From NCBI GenBank assembly GCA_963580285.1, contig OY757023.1:89553108-89617107 (forward strand): a DNA stretch of 64,000 bases, in the 5' to 3' direction. The first letter of the stretch is position 1, and each line of letters opens with the position of its first letter. This document shows positions 9,761-20,572 of this stretch, piece after piece. The notes under the pieces were generated by a model that did no database searches, had not been told where the DNA came from, and saw nothing but the letters and a program-made list of their open reading frames with translations. This stretch comes from Lucinisca nassula. Its lineage: Eukaryota; Mollusca; Bivalvia; Lucinida; Lucinidae. Made by a program: the position numbers and the translations under genes.

Positions 9761-10102
9761 CGTCTTCTCCAAGTCAATGATACTACCATGCGACTCCCCT
9801 ATCCTAAATGAATTATCCTCCATTGCCGTTTCGGCTTTTAATACCCTAGAACCTAGCAGTTTATTACTGTCTTCTGTGTGCATCCAGAGCTTATCAATTC
9901 TGTACCAAAGCTATTGATCTTCTGTCGACAACATCCAGGGTTTTGGGCCTCTTGTTCACGTCTCGGACCCATTAATACCTAGTTCCGAGTTCACGTCCAT
10001 TAACTGCAGGTCAAGTTTTCTTAAATAGCTTATAATTTCCGCGTTCGAGGATTCAAGAGGGGGTATATTTGTTACCGACGTACCACCTCCACTGGAAGCC
10101 AT
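9757..10102 (-). pseudogene. LINE-3 ORF1 N-terminal fragment
   Basis: Minus strand from ATG at 10,102: MASSGGGTSVTNIPPLESS and a helical region (SYLRKLDLQLMDVNSELGIN), an in-frame stop and frameshift, then a coiled-coil-like block (LWMHTEDSNKLLGSRVLKAE and SHGSIIDLEKTNEAL). This fits the N-terminal coiled coil of an L1-like ORF1 protein. The next residues continue at 9,306 after the inserted hammerhead element. Confidence 0.65.
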
Positions 10103-10445
10103 AGTTTGCGATCTAGTTGTTTTCTTTTGAGTTTTTATCTCTGCTTAAATCGGTCAACAATGGTGACCCGAGAGCAGAAAAATATAAGTTCGCATCGCCC
10201 AGAGGAGTCTGATCATACAATACTGAGATAACGCTTTGTTACACTTCGCTAATGATATTACAACCTATTGTGACATCGATTAATCCGACCCTGAGGGCTC
10301 TTCGCCATATTCAGCCGATTTTGACTTAAAATTTGAATTTCCAGAATCACTATTTTCACTGCCTTTTATCCTCATATATCGCTTCTTTTTCCCAATTTTT
10401 GGACAGCAACATTATTACACCACTGATATACTCCACTTTGGTTTA
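10103..10445 (-). other. Probable LINE-3 5' region
   Basis: Upstream of the ORF1 ATG on the minus strand. Stop-rich and unassigned. A short frame runs into the ATG in phase (IKTQKKTTRSQT), so translation may originally have begun further upstream. Confidence 0.35.
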
Positions 10446-10470
10446 AATATATATATATATATATATATAT
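10446..10470. repeat. (AT)n microsatellite
   Basis: Twelve AT dinucleotides between LINE-3 and a truncated PLE. Confidence 0.9.
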
Positions 10471-10477
10471 CCAAACT

Positions 10478-11525
10478 TCAGGGTTTGTTTCCTGCAAAAT
10501 TTATGATAAACGCGATGATTTTGATTTTGTTATTGTAAATTTTCCTATCTTGGATGGTGATTTTCCTCCTATGGCGTTTATACTTCGCAATTAATTCGAT
10601 TTGCCAGAGTGTCTAGTCATGAAACTTACTTAAACAGTCGTAATAAATTGTTAACTGCTACATTTCTTAGTCAGGGTTGTCGGTTTCATAAACTACGCAA
10701 AGCCTTTTCAAAATTTTATAGACGTCATTCCGATTTAATTTCAGAATACAATGTTGGCCTTAAATTTCTTCTGCAACTAGGTCTATCGGAACCCTTATTG
10801 TATGGTGACTTAGTGTATAAATTCAGAAAAAATATATAATTGCAATGACTTCAGCACCCAATTTCGTAAAATCATTCTTCGATATAAAACGATTGGGCAC
10901 AACATAAATGTTATACGACAGACTGCATGCATGGTACTTAACCCAATCACGGTTGACAACTTTGCTTCCCTCTTTAATTGTACGCCGGTGGGTCAGTCCT
11001 CAGATTCTATAGCAGTTCCAGCGTAAAGGCTTACTGGGAATTGGAGATCATTTAATTTTATCTAATGTTGGTTGTTCTCTGGAATGGCCCATCGGGGTCT
11101 AACTGTTGGTTTTCTTTGCTCCAGCATTTCAACGGTCTCTTGCTGTGAGTCCTCATCGTTGCTTCATCTCTGTGGTTGTTTGATTTTTGTGTTCTCGGAG
11201 ATGTTGCACTGTTGAGTTAGGAGGCCTTCATGCGGACTGAGCAAATTATTTGTCTAAATCGCGACAAAAGAAAGCCCGTTCCAAGGCTTTTCTTCTGTTG
11301 CGATTTATTTTTGTTATGGTTTGTCTTTGAGTGTGTGTTTCGCGTATATTATTTTGTTTTGGATAAATAGTTGGCCATTTTGTGTGAAAGTAAACGTCCT
11401 TTTGGCTTTCCGCTATTGATGTTTGCATAAAGGTCTAGTTATTTCATGTTTGTGTTTCTTTCCCTTTGGTGTCACTGCTGATCGTTGTGTGTTAATTGTA
11501 TCGATTTCTGATCATTGCCTTCACT
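10478..11525 (+). mobile_element. PLE-4: 5'-truncated copy (RT C-terminus + 3'UTR)
   Basis: Begins abruptly in the RT frame at VSCKIYDKRDDFDF-type sequence, with a deletion near 10,565 and a frameshift near 10,830, reaching a stop at ~11,024. The PLE 3'UTR follows to ~11,525 but is more diverged than in PLE-1 (terminal part ...TTGCCTTCACTTCTATTT). 5' truncation fits target-primed reverse transcription. Confidence 0.75.
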
Positions 11526-11567
11526 TCTATTTCGAATAAACCACTTTAATCACCACGAAATCATGCC

Positions 11568-11905
11568 TATATATAGAGAATACCAGGTGAGTGTCTTTTG
11601 ATATCAAGTTTATCAGGCAAGGCTTTGAGAACGCTTGTAGAATCGCGAGGCTTGCCGAGCGATTCTACATGCGTTCTCGAAGCCGAGCCTGATAAACTTG
11701 ACATCAAAGGACACGAATCTGGTATTCTATTTATCAGTTTATCCCGATATACACTTACATTTTTGCCAATTTTTAGTTTTGCCAGTTCTAAGAAGTGCAA
11801 TGTCACGTTGACCTGATAAAGCTCACTTGTCCTGAGATAGCAGATGTTTATCAGGTCAACGTGCTGCAATGCAATTAATATAGGAGGTGACTGATAAAAT
11901 TCTTT
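11568..11905. mobile_element. Foldback MITE, left copy (truncated)
   Basis: Starts GAGAATACCAGGTGAGTG. It contains a strong internal palindrome (about 11,584-11,725; arms joined around TTGTAGAATCGCGAGGCTTG) and a second hairpin (TGACCTGATAAAG...TTTATCAGGTCA, ~11,808-11,863). It is the reverse complement of 19,750-20,230. Its inner end stops at CTGATAAAATT, where LINE-1 begins. Confidence 0.7.
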
Positions 11906-13280
11906 CGTTATTTAATGTCCACTTTTCTCTAGTGTTGTGTCTTCTGCAATTAGAAGCTGGAGATGCTGAGAGCAATCCAGGTCCAGACAATGAACACTCG
12001 TTATCTATCCTCCATCTAAATATTCGGAGCATACGAAACAAAATTGCCTATATACAATATCAACTTTCGGATTTTAACATCTTATGCTTCTCTGAGACGC
12101 ATCTCGACGCCAACGTATCCACTGAACTACTTACTATTTCAAATTATTTTAGCGACCCGTACAGGAAAGACAGGAATATGTATGGAGGTGGATTGCTCTT
12201 GTATATAAGTTCTAGCCTCAGGCACCGACGTAGACCTGATCTAGAAATATTTTGTGAGGAATCAATTTGGACAGAAGGCGATGTTAGTCAGGATTACTTA
12301 CTGATAGGTTTATTTTATAGTCCAACCACAGCAGATAGTAATTTCTTAAATAAATTTAATGCAAATATCGAAAAAGCCTCGGAAATTAGTAAAAAACTTA
12401 TACTTTTTGGAGATTTAAAGGAAGATTTGCCTAACATGAACTATCGTAATGTGCGTGATATTTTATTAATTAACTCTATGGAGAATGTTATAAACGTTCC
12501 AACAATGCAAAATGCGAATCCTGATCCGATCATAGTTTATGATGATATGTCCTATACAGATTCCGGAGAAATAGACACACCGAATCATATTTCTGATCAC
12601 AAGGCAACTTACTTAATTATTCCTTTTCACTATGAAATTCACGCAGCAAACACAAGGCAAGTCTGGTTCTATAAAAGAACGAATTTTGACAGTCTTAAAC
12701 ATCAAGTTGGAAATTATGATTGGCGTTGTTTGAATAATGGTTCCTTGGACAAAGCCTGTGTCAAATTTACAAATATTTTTCTTGATATGGTAAAATCGTG
12801 CATACCTTCAAAAACAGTAGTAGTAAGACCGAATGATAAACCATGGTATGATCATGAAATTAGACATTTTTCTACTAAACGCGTTAGAGTGAACAAGAAA
12901 CTTAATACATCAGACAGCCGCTACTTGAGAAAACACTACAAAAACTACGAAATAAAGTAAATAACTTGAAAAAGCATGCTAAAGAAAATTTTTATAAGAA
13001 TTTAGAATCTTCTATAAGTGACTTTTATAGTAATGATAAAAAACAATTTTGGAATATTATACGCCACTTTGTTAAGAACAATTGCAATACTAGCACATTA
13101 CCTCCTTTGAAAACTAATCAAAATACTTACTGTTATTCAGAGCAAGATAAAAACTGAGTGTTTAAATGAATTTTTCACATCCATCTCTACAATTCATGAT
13201 GACAACTGCTACTTGCCTGCTTTTGAGATGAAATAAGTTAAAATAAGTTATTAATTAAAGAATGTTCTCCTGAAGAAATA
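11884..13280 (+). pseudogene. LINE-1 ORF2: 2A-like peptide + endonuclease domain
   Basis: Open from 11,884 to 12,960, then continued in other frames. It begins with a hydrophobic stretch and EAGDAESNPGP (11,956-11,988), a 2A-like ribosome-skipping motif. Then comes an AP-endonuclease domain: LHLNIRSIRNKI, CFSETHLD, GGGLLLYIS, LLIGLFYSP, LILFGDLKEDL, HISDHKATYL. The catalytic Asn of GDLN/GDFN is Lys here, so this copy is probably inactive. A frameshift lies near 12,935. It continues to ECSPEEIK at ~13,280, where PLE-2 interrupts. No in-phase ATG precedes the 2A block; the 5' end adjoins the foldback MITE. Confidence 0.8.
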
Positions 13281-13991
13281 AAATAGAAGTGAAAGCAATG
13301 ATCAGGAGTCGATACAATCAACCCACAGCTCCTATCAGAGACACCAAAGGGAAAGAAGCACAAACATGAAACAACAGACCCAATGGAAACATCATTAGCG
13401 GAAAGCCAAAGGGACAGTTACTTTCCCAAAAATGGCCAATAGGCTATCCAAAATAAAATGATATAAGCATCACAGATACGCAAAGACAAACCATAATAAA
13501 ACTAAACCGCGACAGAAGAACCGCCTAGGAACGGTCAGTGGAAACGAATTCCACTGGGAGGGCTTAAATCGATTTTACGTGGCCACAATCCTCGCCCTTA
13601 CTTCCGACGCGATTAAGACAAATAATTTGTTCAGTCCGCATGAAGGCCTCCTAACACATCAGTGCAACATCTCCGTGAAAACAAATAATCAAACAACCAC
13701 AGAGATGAAACAACGGTGAGGACTCAACAACAAGAAACCACTGAAATGCTGGAGCAAAAAAAAAAAAAAAAAAAAAAAAACACAACGAACAGTTAGACTC
13801 CGATGGATCCGACCAGAGATAGAGCATCAGGCACTAGCCAACATTACCTTGAATTAGATCTCTCTAATTCTCAATAAGCCTTTACACCGCCATAGAAGCT
13901 GAGGCCTGACCCACCGGCGTGCAATTAAAGAGGGAAGCAAAGTTGTCAACCGTGGTTGGGTGAACTACCATGCATACAGTCTATCATATAA
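13281..13991 (-). mobile_element. Tandem truncated PLE copy at the PLE-2 3' side
   Basis: On the minus strand the 3'UTR end of the main copy joins directly to GTTATATGATAGACTG (the VIRQTACMV end of RT), then a second complete 3'UTR with an A28 run near 13,757-13,783. Head-to-tail partial tandems are typical of PLEs. Confidence 0.7.
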
Positions 13992-15381
13992 CAAAGTAGA
14001 AGTAAAACAAAGATCAGGAATCGATACAATTAACTTACTCCACCCACCAGAGACACCAAAGGGAAAGAAACACAAACATTAAGCGACCAGACCATAATGG
14101 AAACCTAAACAAAGGATGGTCATAAGGACAGTTACTTTCCCACAAAATGGCCATATGGCCATACAAAATAAAAAGACACAAGTGATACACACAGTAAGTA
14201 ACAAACAACAACATAAATAAATCGCCACAGAAGAACCGCCTTGGAACGGTCAGTGGAAAAATTTCCACGGGGGGGGGGGGGGGGGGCTTAAATCGATTTT
14301 ACGTGGCCACAAATGAAGGCCTCCTAACTCATCAGCGCAACATCTCCGTGAACACAAACAATCAAAGAACCACAGAGATGCGACAACGGTGAGGTCTCGA
14401 CAGCAAGAAACCACTGAAATGCTCGAGCAAAAGAAAACCAACAGTAAGACTCCGATGGGCCCGACCAGAGACAGAGCATCAGGCACCAACCAACCAATTA
14501 GATCTCTCTAATTCTCAATAAACCTTTACGTTGTTACCATCATAGAATCTGAGGCCTTACCCACCGGCGTGCAATTAAAGAGGGAAGCAAAGTTGCCAAC
14601 CGTGATTGGGTTAACTACATGTACCATGCATGCAGTCTGTCGTAAAACATCCATGTTGTACCCAATCTTTTTATATCGAAGAATGATTTTACGAAATTGG
14701 GTGCTGAAGTCATTGCGGTTATATATTTTCTGAATTTATATACTAAGTCACCATAAAATTCGGGTTCCGATAGACCTTGTTGCAGAAGAGATTTAAGTCC
14801 AATATTGAATTTTGAAATTAAATCAGAATGGCGTCTATAAAATTTTGAAAAGGCTTTGCGTAGTTTATGGTACCGATAACCCTGATTAAGAAGTTTAGCC
14901 GTTAACAATTTATTACGAGTGTTGAAGTCAGTTACATGACTACACACTATGGCAAATCGAATTAATTGCGAAATATAAACGCCACAGGATGGCGCACGAG
15001 AAAAATCACCATCCAAAAAAGGAAAATTTTAAATCTCAAAATCAAAATCATCGCGTTTATCATAAATTTTGCATGAAACAAACCTATCTAAAATAGAAAG
15101 ATGTAAATCCAAAAACGGGGCCTCTGTATCAGAAGAATTAGCTTTATTTAACTGAAGTTCTGGGCGGGGGGGGGGGGGGGTAAATTTGACTGATCAAACC
15201 ATCGAAATAGGTATTATCAATATTTAATAAATCATCCAATTATCTAGAGGTGGAGCTGAAAGCTTCAATGATTTCAGACTGGTTTTCAGCAGAAAGGGAC
15301 ATCATGAAGTCTCTCTCATAACAAATCAAAAACAAATCAGCCACGAGTGGAGCGCAATTAGTACCCATCGGAATACCCACA
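13992..15381 (-). pseudogene. PLE-2 RT C-terminal part and 3'UTR
   Basis: RT from the GIPMGT segment through motif C to RLHAWYM (frameshifts near 14,730 and 15,030; poly-G runs at 14,271-14,286 and 15,167-15,180), then 3'UTR to AAAGTAGAAGTAAAAC at 13,992. Part of the 3'UTR near 14,310 is deleted. Confidence 0.75.
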
Positions 15382-15649
15382 ACTTCCACTGACCGTTCCA
15401 AGGCGGCTCTTCTGTGGCGATTTATTTATGTTGTTGTTTGTTACTTGCTGTATGTATCACTTGTGTCTTTTGGTTTTGGATGGCCATATGGCCATTTTGT
15501 GGGAAAGTAACTGTCCTTATGGCCTTCCTTTGTTTAGGTTTCCATTATGGTCTGGTCGCTTAATGTTTGTATTTCTTTCCCTTTGGTGTCTTTTATGGGT
15601 GGAGTAAGTTAATTGTATCAATTCCTGATCTTTGTTTTACTTCTACTTT
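15382..15649 (+). mobile_element. Isolated PLE terminal unit inside the RT gene, inverted
   Basis: The last ~265 bp of the PLE 3'UTR, on the strand opposite to the host RT, lies exactly between RQ (...GACAAA) and IVGIP (TTGTGGG). Only about one base is added at the joints and no clear target duplication is seen. A comparable unit, in sense orientation and at another RT site, is at 27,875-28,138. Confidence 0.75.
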
Positions 15650-17051
15650 GTCTGGATAACTTAGTACCAAATCGTATATAAATATTGTCAAGTAGAAAGG
15701 TGAGAGCTTCACACACTTTCTGATATGACCATAAAGTATAATGTTTATGCTCTTCAGAAGTGAAAAATGCATTTCTTACATTACATGCAAGATAGAGGGA
15801 GTCTTCCCAATGAAATGTCCATTCAATTAAATCATTAAGGTTTTCTTTTATAAGATTATGAGGAACTGTAGTGTAAAGGGTGGAAAAATCATAAGTAGAC
15901 AGACTTGAAGCACGAAAATGCCTGGATTTCAATTTATTTAAAACTTCATTAGACTTTTTTTAATGACCAAAACAGATTTCTACTTGATATATCGAAGACT
16001 TTGTCGCAATATTTCATCACATGCTTTTTGATGGCAGTCAAACATGAAGTTAATAATTTGAGAGTTCTGTGGTGGTACAATAGCTTGAATTTGCAATGAA
16101 CCGTGCTTTGTATGGTCTTTTATGAAGTTTAGGTAACCAATATAACGTAGGAAGCTTGTCTTGGCCTCCTATAACACAGACAGCAAACTTGGTGGCTGAA
16201 TGACAAATGTGGTCATCAACTAACGCCCACACTACAGCTAAAGGCTGAAGTTCATAGGCTTTAGTACCACCAAGTTCTTGTTGAAGAGTGTAAACATAGT
16301 GAAGCCGTCAAACAACGACCACATTGTCAGCAGTGTTATCAGTTTGAGCCAAAACAAACTTCCTATGAAATTCTTGAATACCTAGTTTAAGGTGACGCAA
16401 AGACGTCTTAGGTTTAGGAGGTAATAGGTTCGTATTTTGCGAATAAAAAGAAATGCGTTTGTTCACTAATTTCAGAATGCTAAGTTTCCATTCCTTAAGA
16501 GCTTTATGCTCAACATACTCTCGTTTACACCATCGATTACCAAATTCATTCAAGGCAGCAGCGATTTCATCTCTACATTTATTGAAATCAATTTTAGAAG
16601 GAAATCGATATTTCGGTCCTTTAGATACTATATTGCGCATCCTAGAATCAGGAATAATTTTTAAATTGTCAGTAATAATATGACCAGCAGCCGGATAACA
16701 ATACACTGGATTTTTACAATTACATGTATCAGGAGTGTTAGTGTCAATATCAAGATCAGAAACAAGTTTATTGAAATTAAAACTAATAGATCTAACAGGT
16801 TTATTGTATTTATAACACATAATGGGTGTTTCAGTATTTTGAAAATAAGCGGGAATGGATGAAATAACCGAACTGTCCCGGAAGATACTAGGTAAATCTA
16901 TGAAATCCAAACCCTTGTTAATGAAGGATATTTTGATGTAATGACGTTTGTGATTAATTTCAGAATCGATGAAAGGACGAAGAGCATGCTGAGTATAACC
17001 TCTAGTTAAAAGAGCAGCGCCGTATAACTGATTAGAACTATCGTAGAATAG
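15650..17051 (-). pseudogene. PLE-2 RT, N-terminal part
   Basis: Gives the most complete N-terminus in the window: LYGAALLTRGYTQHALRPF, KGLDFIDLPSIFRD, CNCKNPVYCYPAAGH, SKGPKYRFPS, KLVNKRISFYSQ, then VVVV followed by an in-frame TGA at the same codon as PLE-1 (~16,310). After that come YWLPKLHKRPYKARFIA, a frameshift near 16,060 (ELSNY), and motif A (STYDFSTLYTTVP), ending at FGTKLSRQ where the inverted unit begins. It still reads open at its outer edge, so the element is 5'-truncated. Confidence 0.8.
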
Positions 17052-18880
17052 TAATTAATAATTTTGAACCCAAACAAAGCCAGTGGACATGATGGAATAA
17101 ATAATAAGATGTTAAAACCTTTTGCTAAAGAGGTGGCGGTGCCTTTGTGTATTTTATTCAATAGGTCATTTAGGGAGGGTAAATTTGCAGGAAGTTGGAA
17201 ATATTCAAATGTTATACCAATACCGAGATCAGTATCTCTGTGGACTAGGAAAATTACCAGAACGAATCGTGTTTAAACCTATACATACATTATTTTTTAG
17301 ATGAAAATGATATTATTTATAAATACCAGTCTGCATTTTTACCAAATCATTCTACCACTTTTAAGTTAATTGATATTTACCATAATATTTGCCAAGTTAT
17401 TGACAATAATCAGTTTGCTTGCGTGGCATTCTGTGATGTGTCGAAAGCATTCGACAGAGTTTGGCACAAGGGACTCATTTTTAAACTTAAACAATTTGTA
17501 GTAGGTGGGGAAGTGCTTAAATGGATTTCAAATTATTTAGATAATAGACAACAACGAGTAGTTATTAAATCGTCTAGGTCAGGCTTTAGAAATATAAATG
17601 CTGGAGTCCAACAGGGATCGGTATTAGGTCCATTTTTATTTTTAGTCTATGTAAATGACATCGCTGAATCTCTATTAAGTTTAACGAGACTATTTGCTGA
17701 TGACAGTTCCTTGTTTTGCTCTGTTTCTAACATTCGTGATATTGAAGGAATTATTAACTATGAACTCCAAGTCCTAGTTGCGTGGGCTAAATGTTGGCTA
17801 ATTAATTTCAATCCGGCTAAAACAGAATCAATCCTCTTTACGCTTAAACAGGTGGGGCACTTTCCTAACTTGATGAATAATAATGTCCAAGTACGAGCCG
17901 TTCGTGGAATTTCATAAACATCTTGGATTGACTTTAAGTAAAAACGGACAATGGCATGAGCTCATTAAAAAACATATAAACAAGTGCTGCAAAGATTGTA
18001 GGTATAATGAGAAACTTAAAATTTACGCTCACTAGAGTTGCGCTAAACCAAATATATCTTTCATATGTACTACCTATTCTTGAGTATTCTTCCGTCGTCT
18101 GGGATGGATGTTCTCTCCAAGACTCAAATGCTTTCGAAAAGCTTCAGAATGAGGCTGCTAGAATAGTAACTGGTCTCACGAGATCGGTTTCTTTGGTTAA
18201 TTTGTACAGGGAATGTGGCTGGCCATCATTAGCAGACAGGCGGAAACAACGAAAATGAATTTCATGTACAGATCAACGAATGAGTAAGTTCCAAGCTACA
18301 TAACTAATTTAATCCCTCCTGTTATAAGCGAAACTACCAATTATCCAATTAGAAATCAAAGTAGTATTACTCAACCGTTTGTCGTACCGAACTATTTAGG
18401 AAATGCTGTATTCCGTCAGGAATAATGTTGTGGAATTCTCTGGACGAAAACTTACGCAACAGCCCCTCCTTAAATTCATTTAAATATCAGACAAAAAGAC
18501 ACCATCTAGATGTTCAAAAAGTACCGCCTCACTATATTAATGGTGACAAATATTTGTCAATTGTGCATTCTAGAATTCGAAACAGTTGTAGTTACTTATG
18601 AAACGATTTGTATATTAACCATTTAACATTGAATCCACGTTGTATCTGTAATCAAGAAATAGAAAACGCAGAGTACTATTTCCTTCGATGCTCTAAATAT
18701 GAAAACGAACGGTTGAGATTTTTTCCATGAAACGCGCGAGTTTCACCCCTGGAGTATCAACCGGATTTTATTTGGAGATGATCGCATATCCCTCGAAAGT
18801 AATACTGCACTTTTTAGAGCAGCCAGGAGTTGTATAAAAAAAAAACGATTTTCTGATTAGTATTTTAGTAGATGCCAATC
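17052..18880 (+). pseudogene. LINE-1 ORF2: reverse transcriptase and C-terminal domain
   Basis: Continuation of the split LINE-1: LNPNKASGHDGINNK, then a ~30-bp deletion plus frameshift near 17,230. Then AFCDVSKAFDRVWH (motif A), AGVQQGSVLGP (motif B), TRLFADDSSLF (motif C, FADD) and LVAWAKCWLINFNPAKTE. After further frameshifts comes LSYVLPILEYSSVVWD, the CR1/L2/Jockey-like region after the RT. A C-terminal Cys-His-like block lies near 18,640-18,700 (CICNQEIENAEYYFLRC), then SRSYIKKTKRF-like ending at ~18,860. Several stops; not functional. Product would have been the LINE polyprotein pol. Confidence 0.8.
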
Positions 18881-19085
18881 ACTTCATGCTCCCCCGAGAA
18901 GGCGCACACTATTTATTTATTTATTTTTTATTTATTTGTTCGTTCATATCATTATCACATGATCATAATTTATTGATGTCATTGTGTAGGGGAGGGTCGT
19001 AACTAATGTTGACAGAACTTGTGACCCAACCCCATTGCACACATGTGTATGTAATAGCTACAATAAAATATGTTTATATTATAAT
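18881..19085 (+). mobile_element. LINE-1 3'UTR
   Basis: Non-coding tail with an ATTT-rich run (18,910-18,945) and an AATAAAATATG polyadenylation-like signal at ~19,062. Confidence 0.5.
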
Positions 19086-19262
19086 TCTGACCCCCTTCAA
19101 ACCCAATTTTATATAGTAAATTTGGGTTTTACAGGAGTAAACCTTGTTTTTCTTATTTCTGCTTTAATAAGAAATAAGAAAAATATCAAAATTTTTCATC
19201 TAAAATTTTCTCTTTTTTTTCGGTGTTAAAATTTACATTGTATATGTATAGGCGTGTTTTTT
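19085..19262. mobile_element. Hairpin MITE (family H), stem deleted
   Basis: Has the flanks of the H family (ACCCCCTTCAAACCC..., CTTATTTCTGC, ATAAGAAAAATATC, TATAGGCGTG) but the central palindrome is reduced to TGCTTTAATAAG. Confidence 0.6.
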
Positions 19263-19299
19263 TTTTTTTTTTAACTTTTTGTAGTGTAACGGTCATTTT

Positions 19300-19738
19300 T
19301 TATTCATCCATATGTCTCTCAAAAATGTTTAGATACGACTGGAAGAGATTGGTCGGTATTCTGATTGGTCTGACGATTGACCTCCTTTATAACTAGATTG
19401 ACTGTAGCGAGTTTTGGGTTACCTGGAAAATGACCATTCTGAAGACTTATATTCATTATTTTTAAGAGTGTTGGGCCAACTATTTTAGCTAAAGCTTTTA
19501 ATTTTTTGGCGAAAAGCCTTCAAGACCAGCTGCTTTTGTCACATCTAGCAATTAAATGGTGAAGACCAACTCTGATAATTTCATTAATGGAATACTGAAG
19601 CTCACGTTACTGGGTATCTTTGTTGCAAGAAATTCCTCTCACTTGGTTTTATCATAAATGGAATTATTTTGGATGTGATCGGATTAAAGTTTCTCGCTTA
19701 TCTCTGCAAAGTACTGGTTCATCGTTTCAATGATACAA
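19300..19738 (-). pseudogene. LINE-2 RT fragment
   Basis: Minus strand: IETMNQYFAEISEKL, FSIPLMKLSELVF, then DVTKAAGLEGFSPK and VGPTLLKIMNISLQNGHFPG, the usual start of a LINE RT domain (K-A-x-G-x-D/E-G). Frameshifts and stops abound. Joins conceptually to the LINE-2 pieces at 20.2-20.8 and 26.1 kb. Confidence 0.6.
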
Positions 19739-19739
19739 A

Positions 19740-20230
19740 AGAATACCATCTGTAATAATTTTATCAGTTACCCCCTATATATATTGCATTGCAACGCACT
19801 GACCTAAAAAGATATGCTATCTCAGGTCAAGTGAGCTTTATCACGTCAACATGACATTACACTTTTATGAATGAACCGGACCACTGAAAAAAATGACAAA
19901 AATGTTATTGCTACTGAGAAAAAATGAAAAAATTGCATCAAAAAATATCATAGGAAAAATATGGTCAGCTGACACTAAATATATCTACCGCCAGAACGCT
20001 TGGACGCACTGAGGACCATCAATAACTGATCGTAAATTGCTAATTCAAGAGTGTACAAGGGGATAAACTGATAAATAGAATACCAGATTCGTATCATTTG
20101 ATATCAAGTTGATCAGACTCGGCTTCGAGAACGCATGTAGAATCGCTCGGCAAGCCTCACGATTCTACAAGCGTTCTCGAACCCTTGCCTGATAAACTTG
20201 ATATCAAAAGACACTCACCTGGTATTCTCT
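19740..20230. mobile_element. Foldback MITE, complete copy
   Basis: Bounded by GAATACCA and TGGTATTC, with the same internal palindromes as the copy at 11.57 kb but opposite orientation. Inserted between LINE-2 codons (...NFNKIPDD and IETMNQYF...). Confidence 0.7.
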
Positions 20231-20280
20231 ATCATCAGGTATTTTGTTAAAATTGCTGGAGTGTTTATTTATGTTTCTAA

Positions 20281-20572
20281 CAGGTTTCCATAAATATGAC
20301 ATATCTTTACATTTAGCCCTTATCTTGCTGAATATTCAGTTTAGTCATGCCCATTTCTGACTGTGAACCAATCGGATTACTTGATGTAATTTATCCCCAT
20401 AAATTCATAAATTGAATGTCAAACAGTGTAGATCCTGATCAGATAGCTTCTTCAGAAGCCATCTGATCTGGGGCTACACTGTTTGCAAAGAAAAGGGTTG
20501 TCGTTAACAGCAGGATAAGAGTTATGTTTCAAAAAGGTTTCCATAAATATGACTTATATTTACATTTAGCTA
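20281..20572. mobile_element. Hairpin MITE (family T) flanked by a 36-bp LINE duplication
   Basis: A MITE at 20,317-20,523 with ends CCCTTATCTTGCTG and CAGCAGGATAAG around a long hairpin (CAGTGTAGATCCTGATCAGAT...). It is flanked on both sides by AGGTTTCCATAAATATGAC... (20,282-20,317 and 20,535-20,570), both of which read LINE-2 KCKxxSYLWKP. The duplication is far longer than the TTAA expected for this MITE. Confidence 0.65.

Larger units (their letters stand above)
13281..17051 (-). mobile_element. PLE-2: Penelope-like element nested in LINE-1
   Basis: A 3.77-kb minus-strand PLE between the endonuclease and RT parts of LINE-1. From its 5' side: RT N-terminal region (17,051-15,650), an oppositely oriented 265-bp terminal unit (15,382-15,649), RT C-terminal region and 3'UTR (15,381-13,992), then a second, heavily truncated tandem copy (13,991-13,281). 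AATAG at both outer junctions may be a short target duplication. Confidence 0.8.

Noticed and set aside
11887..11889. GTG as the real start of the LINE-1 protein
   Set aside because: GTG initiation is not expected in an animal nuclear gene; the start has probably been lost or lies in another segment.
11574..20230. Single 8.6-kb composite transposon bounded by the two inverted foldback copies
   Set aside because: LINE-2 sequence continues on both sides of the right copy, and the right copy has both of its own ends, so these are two separate MITE insertions.
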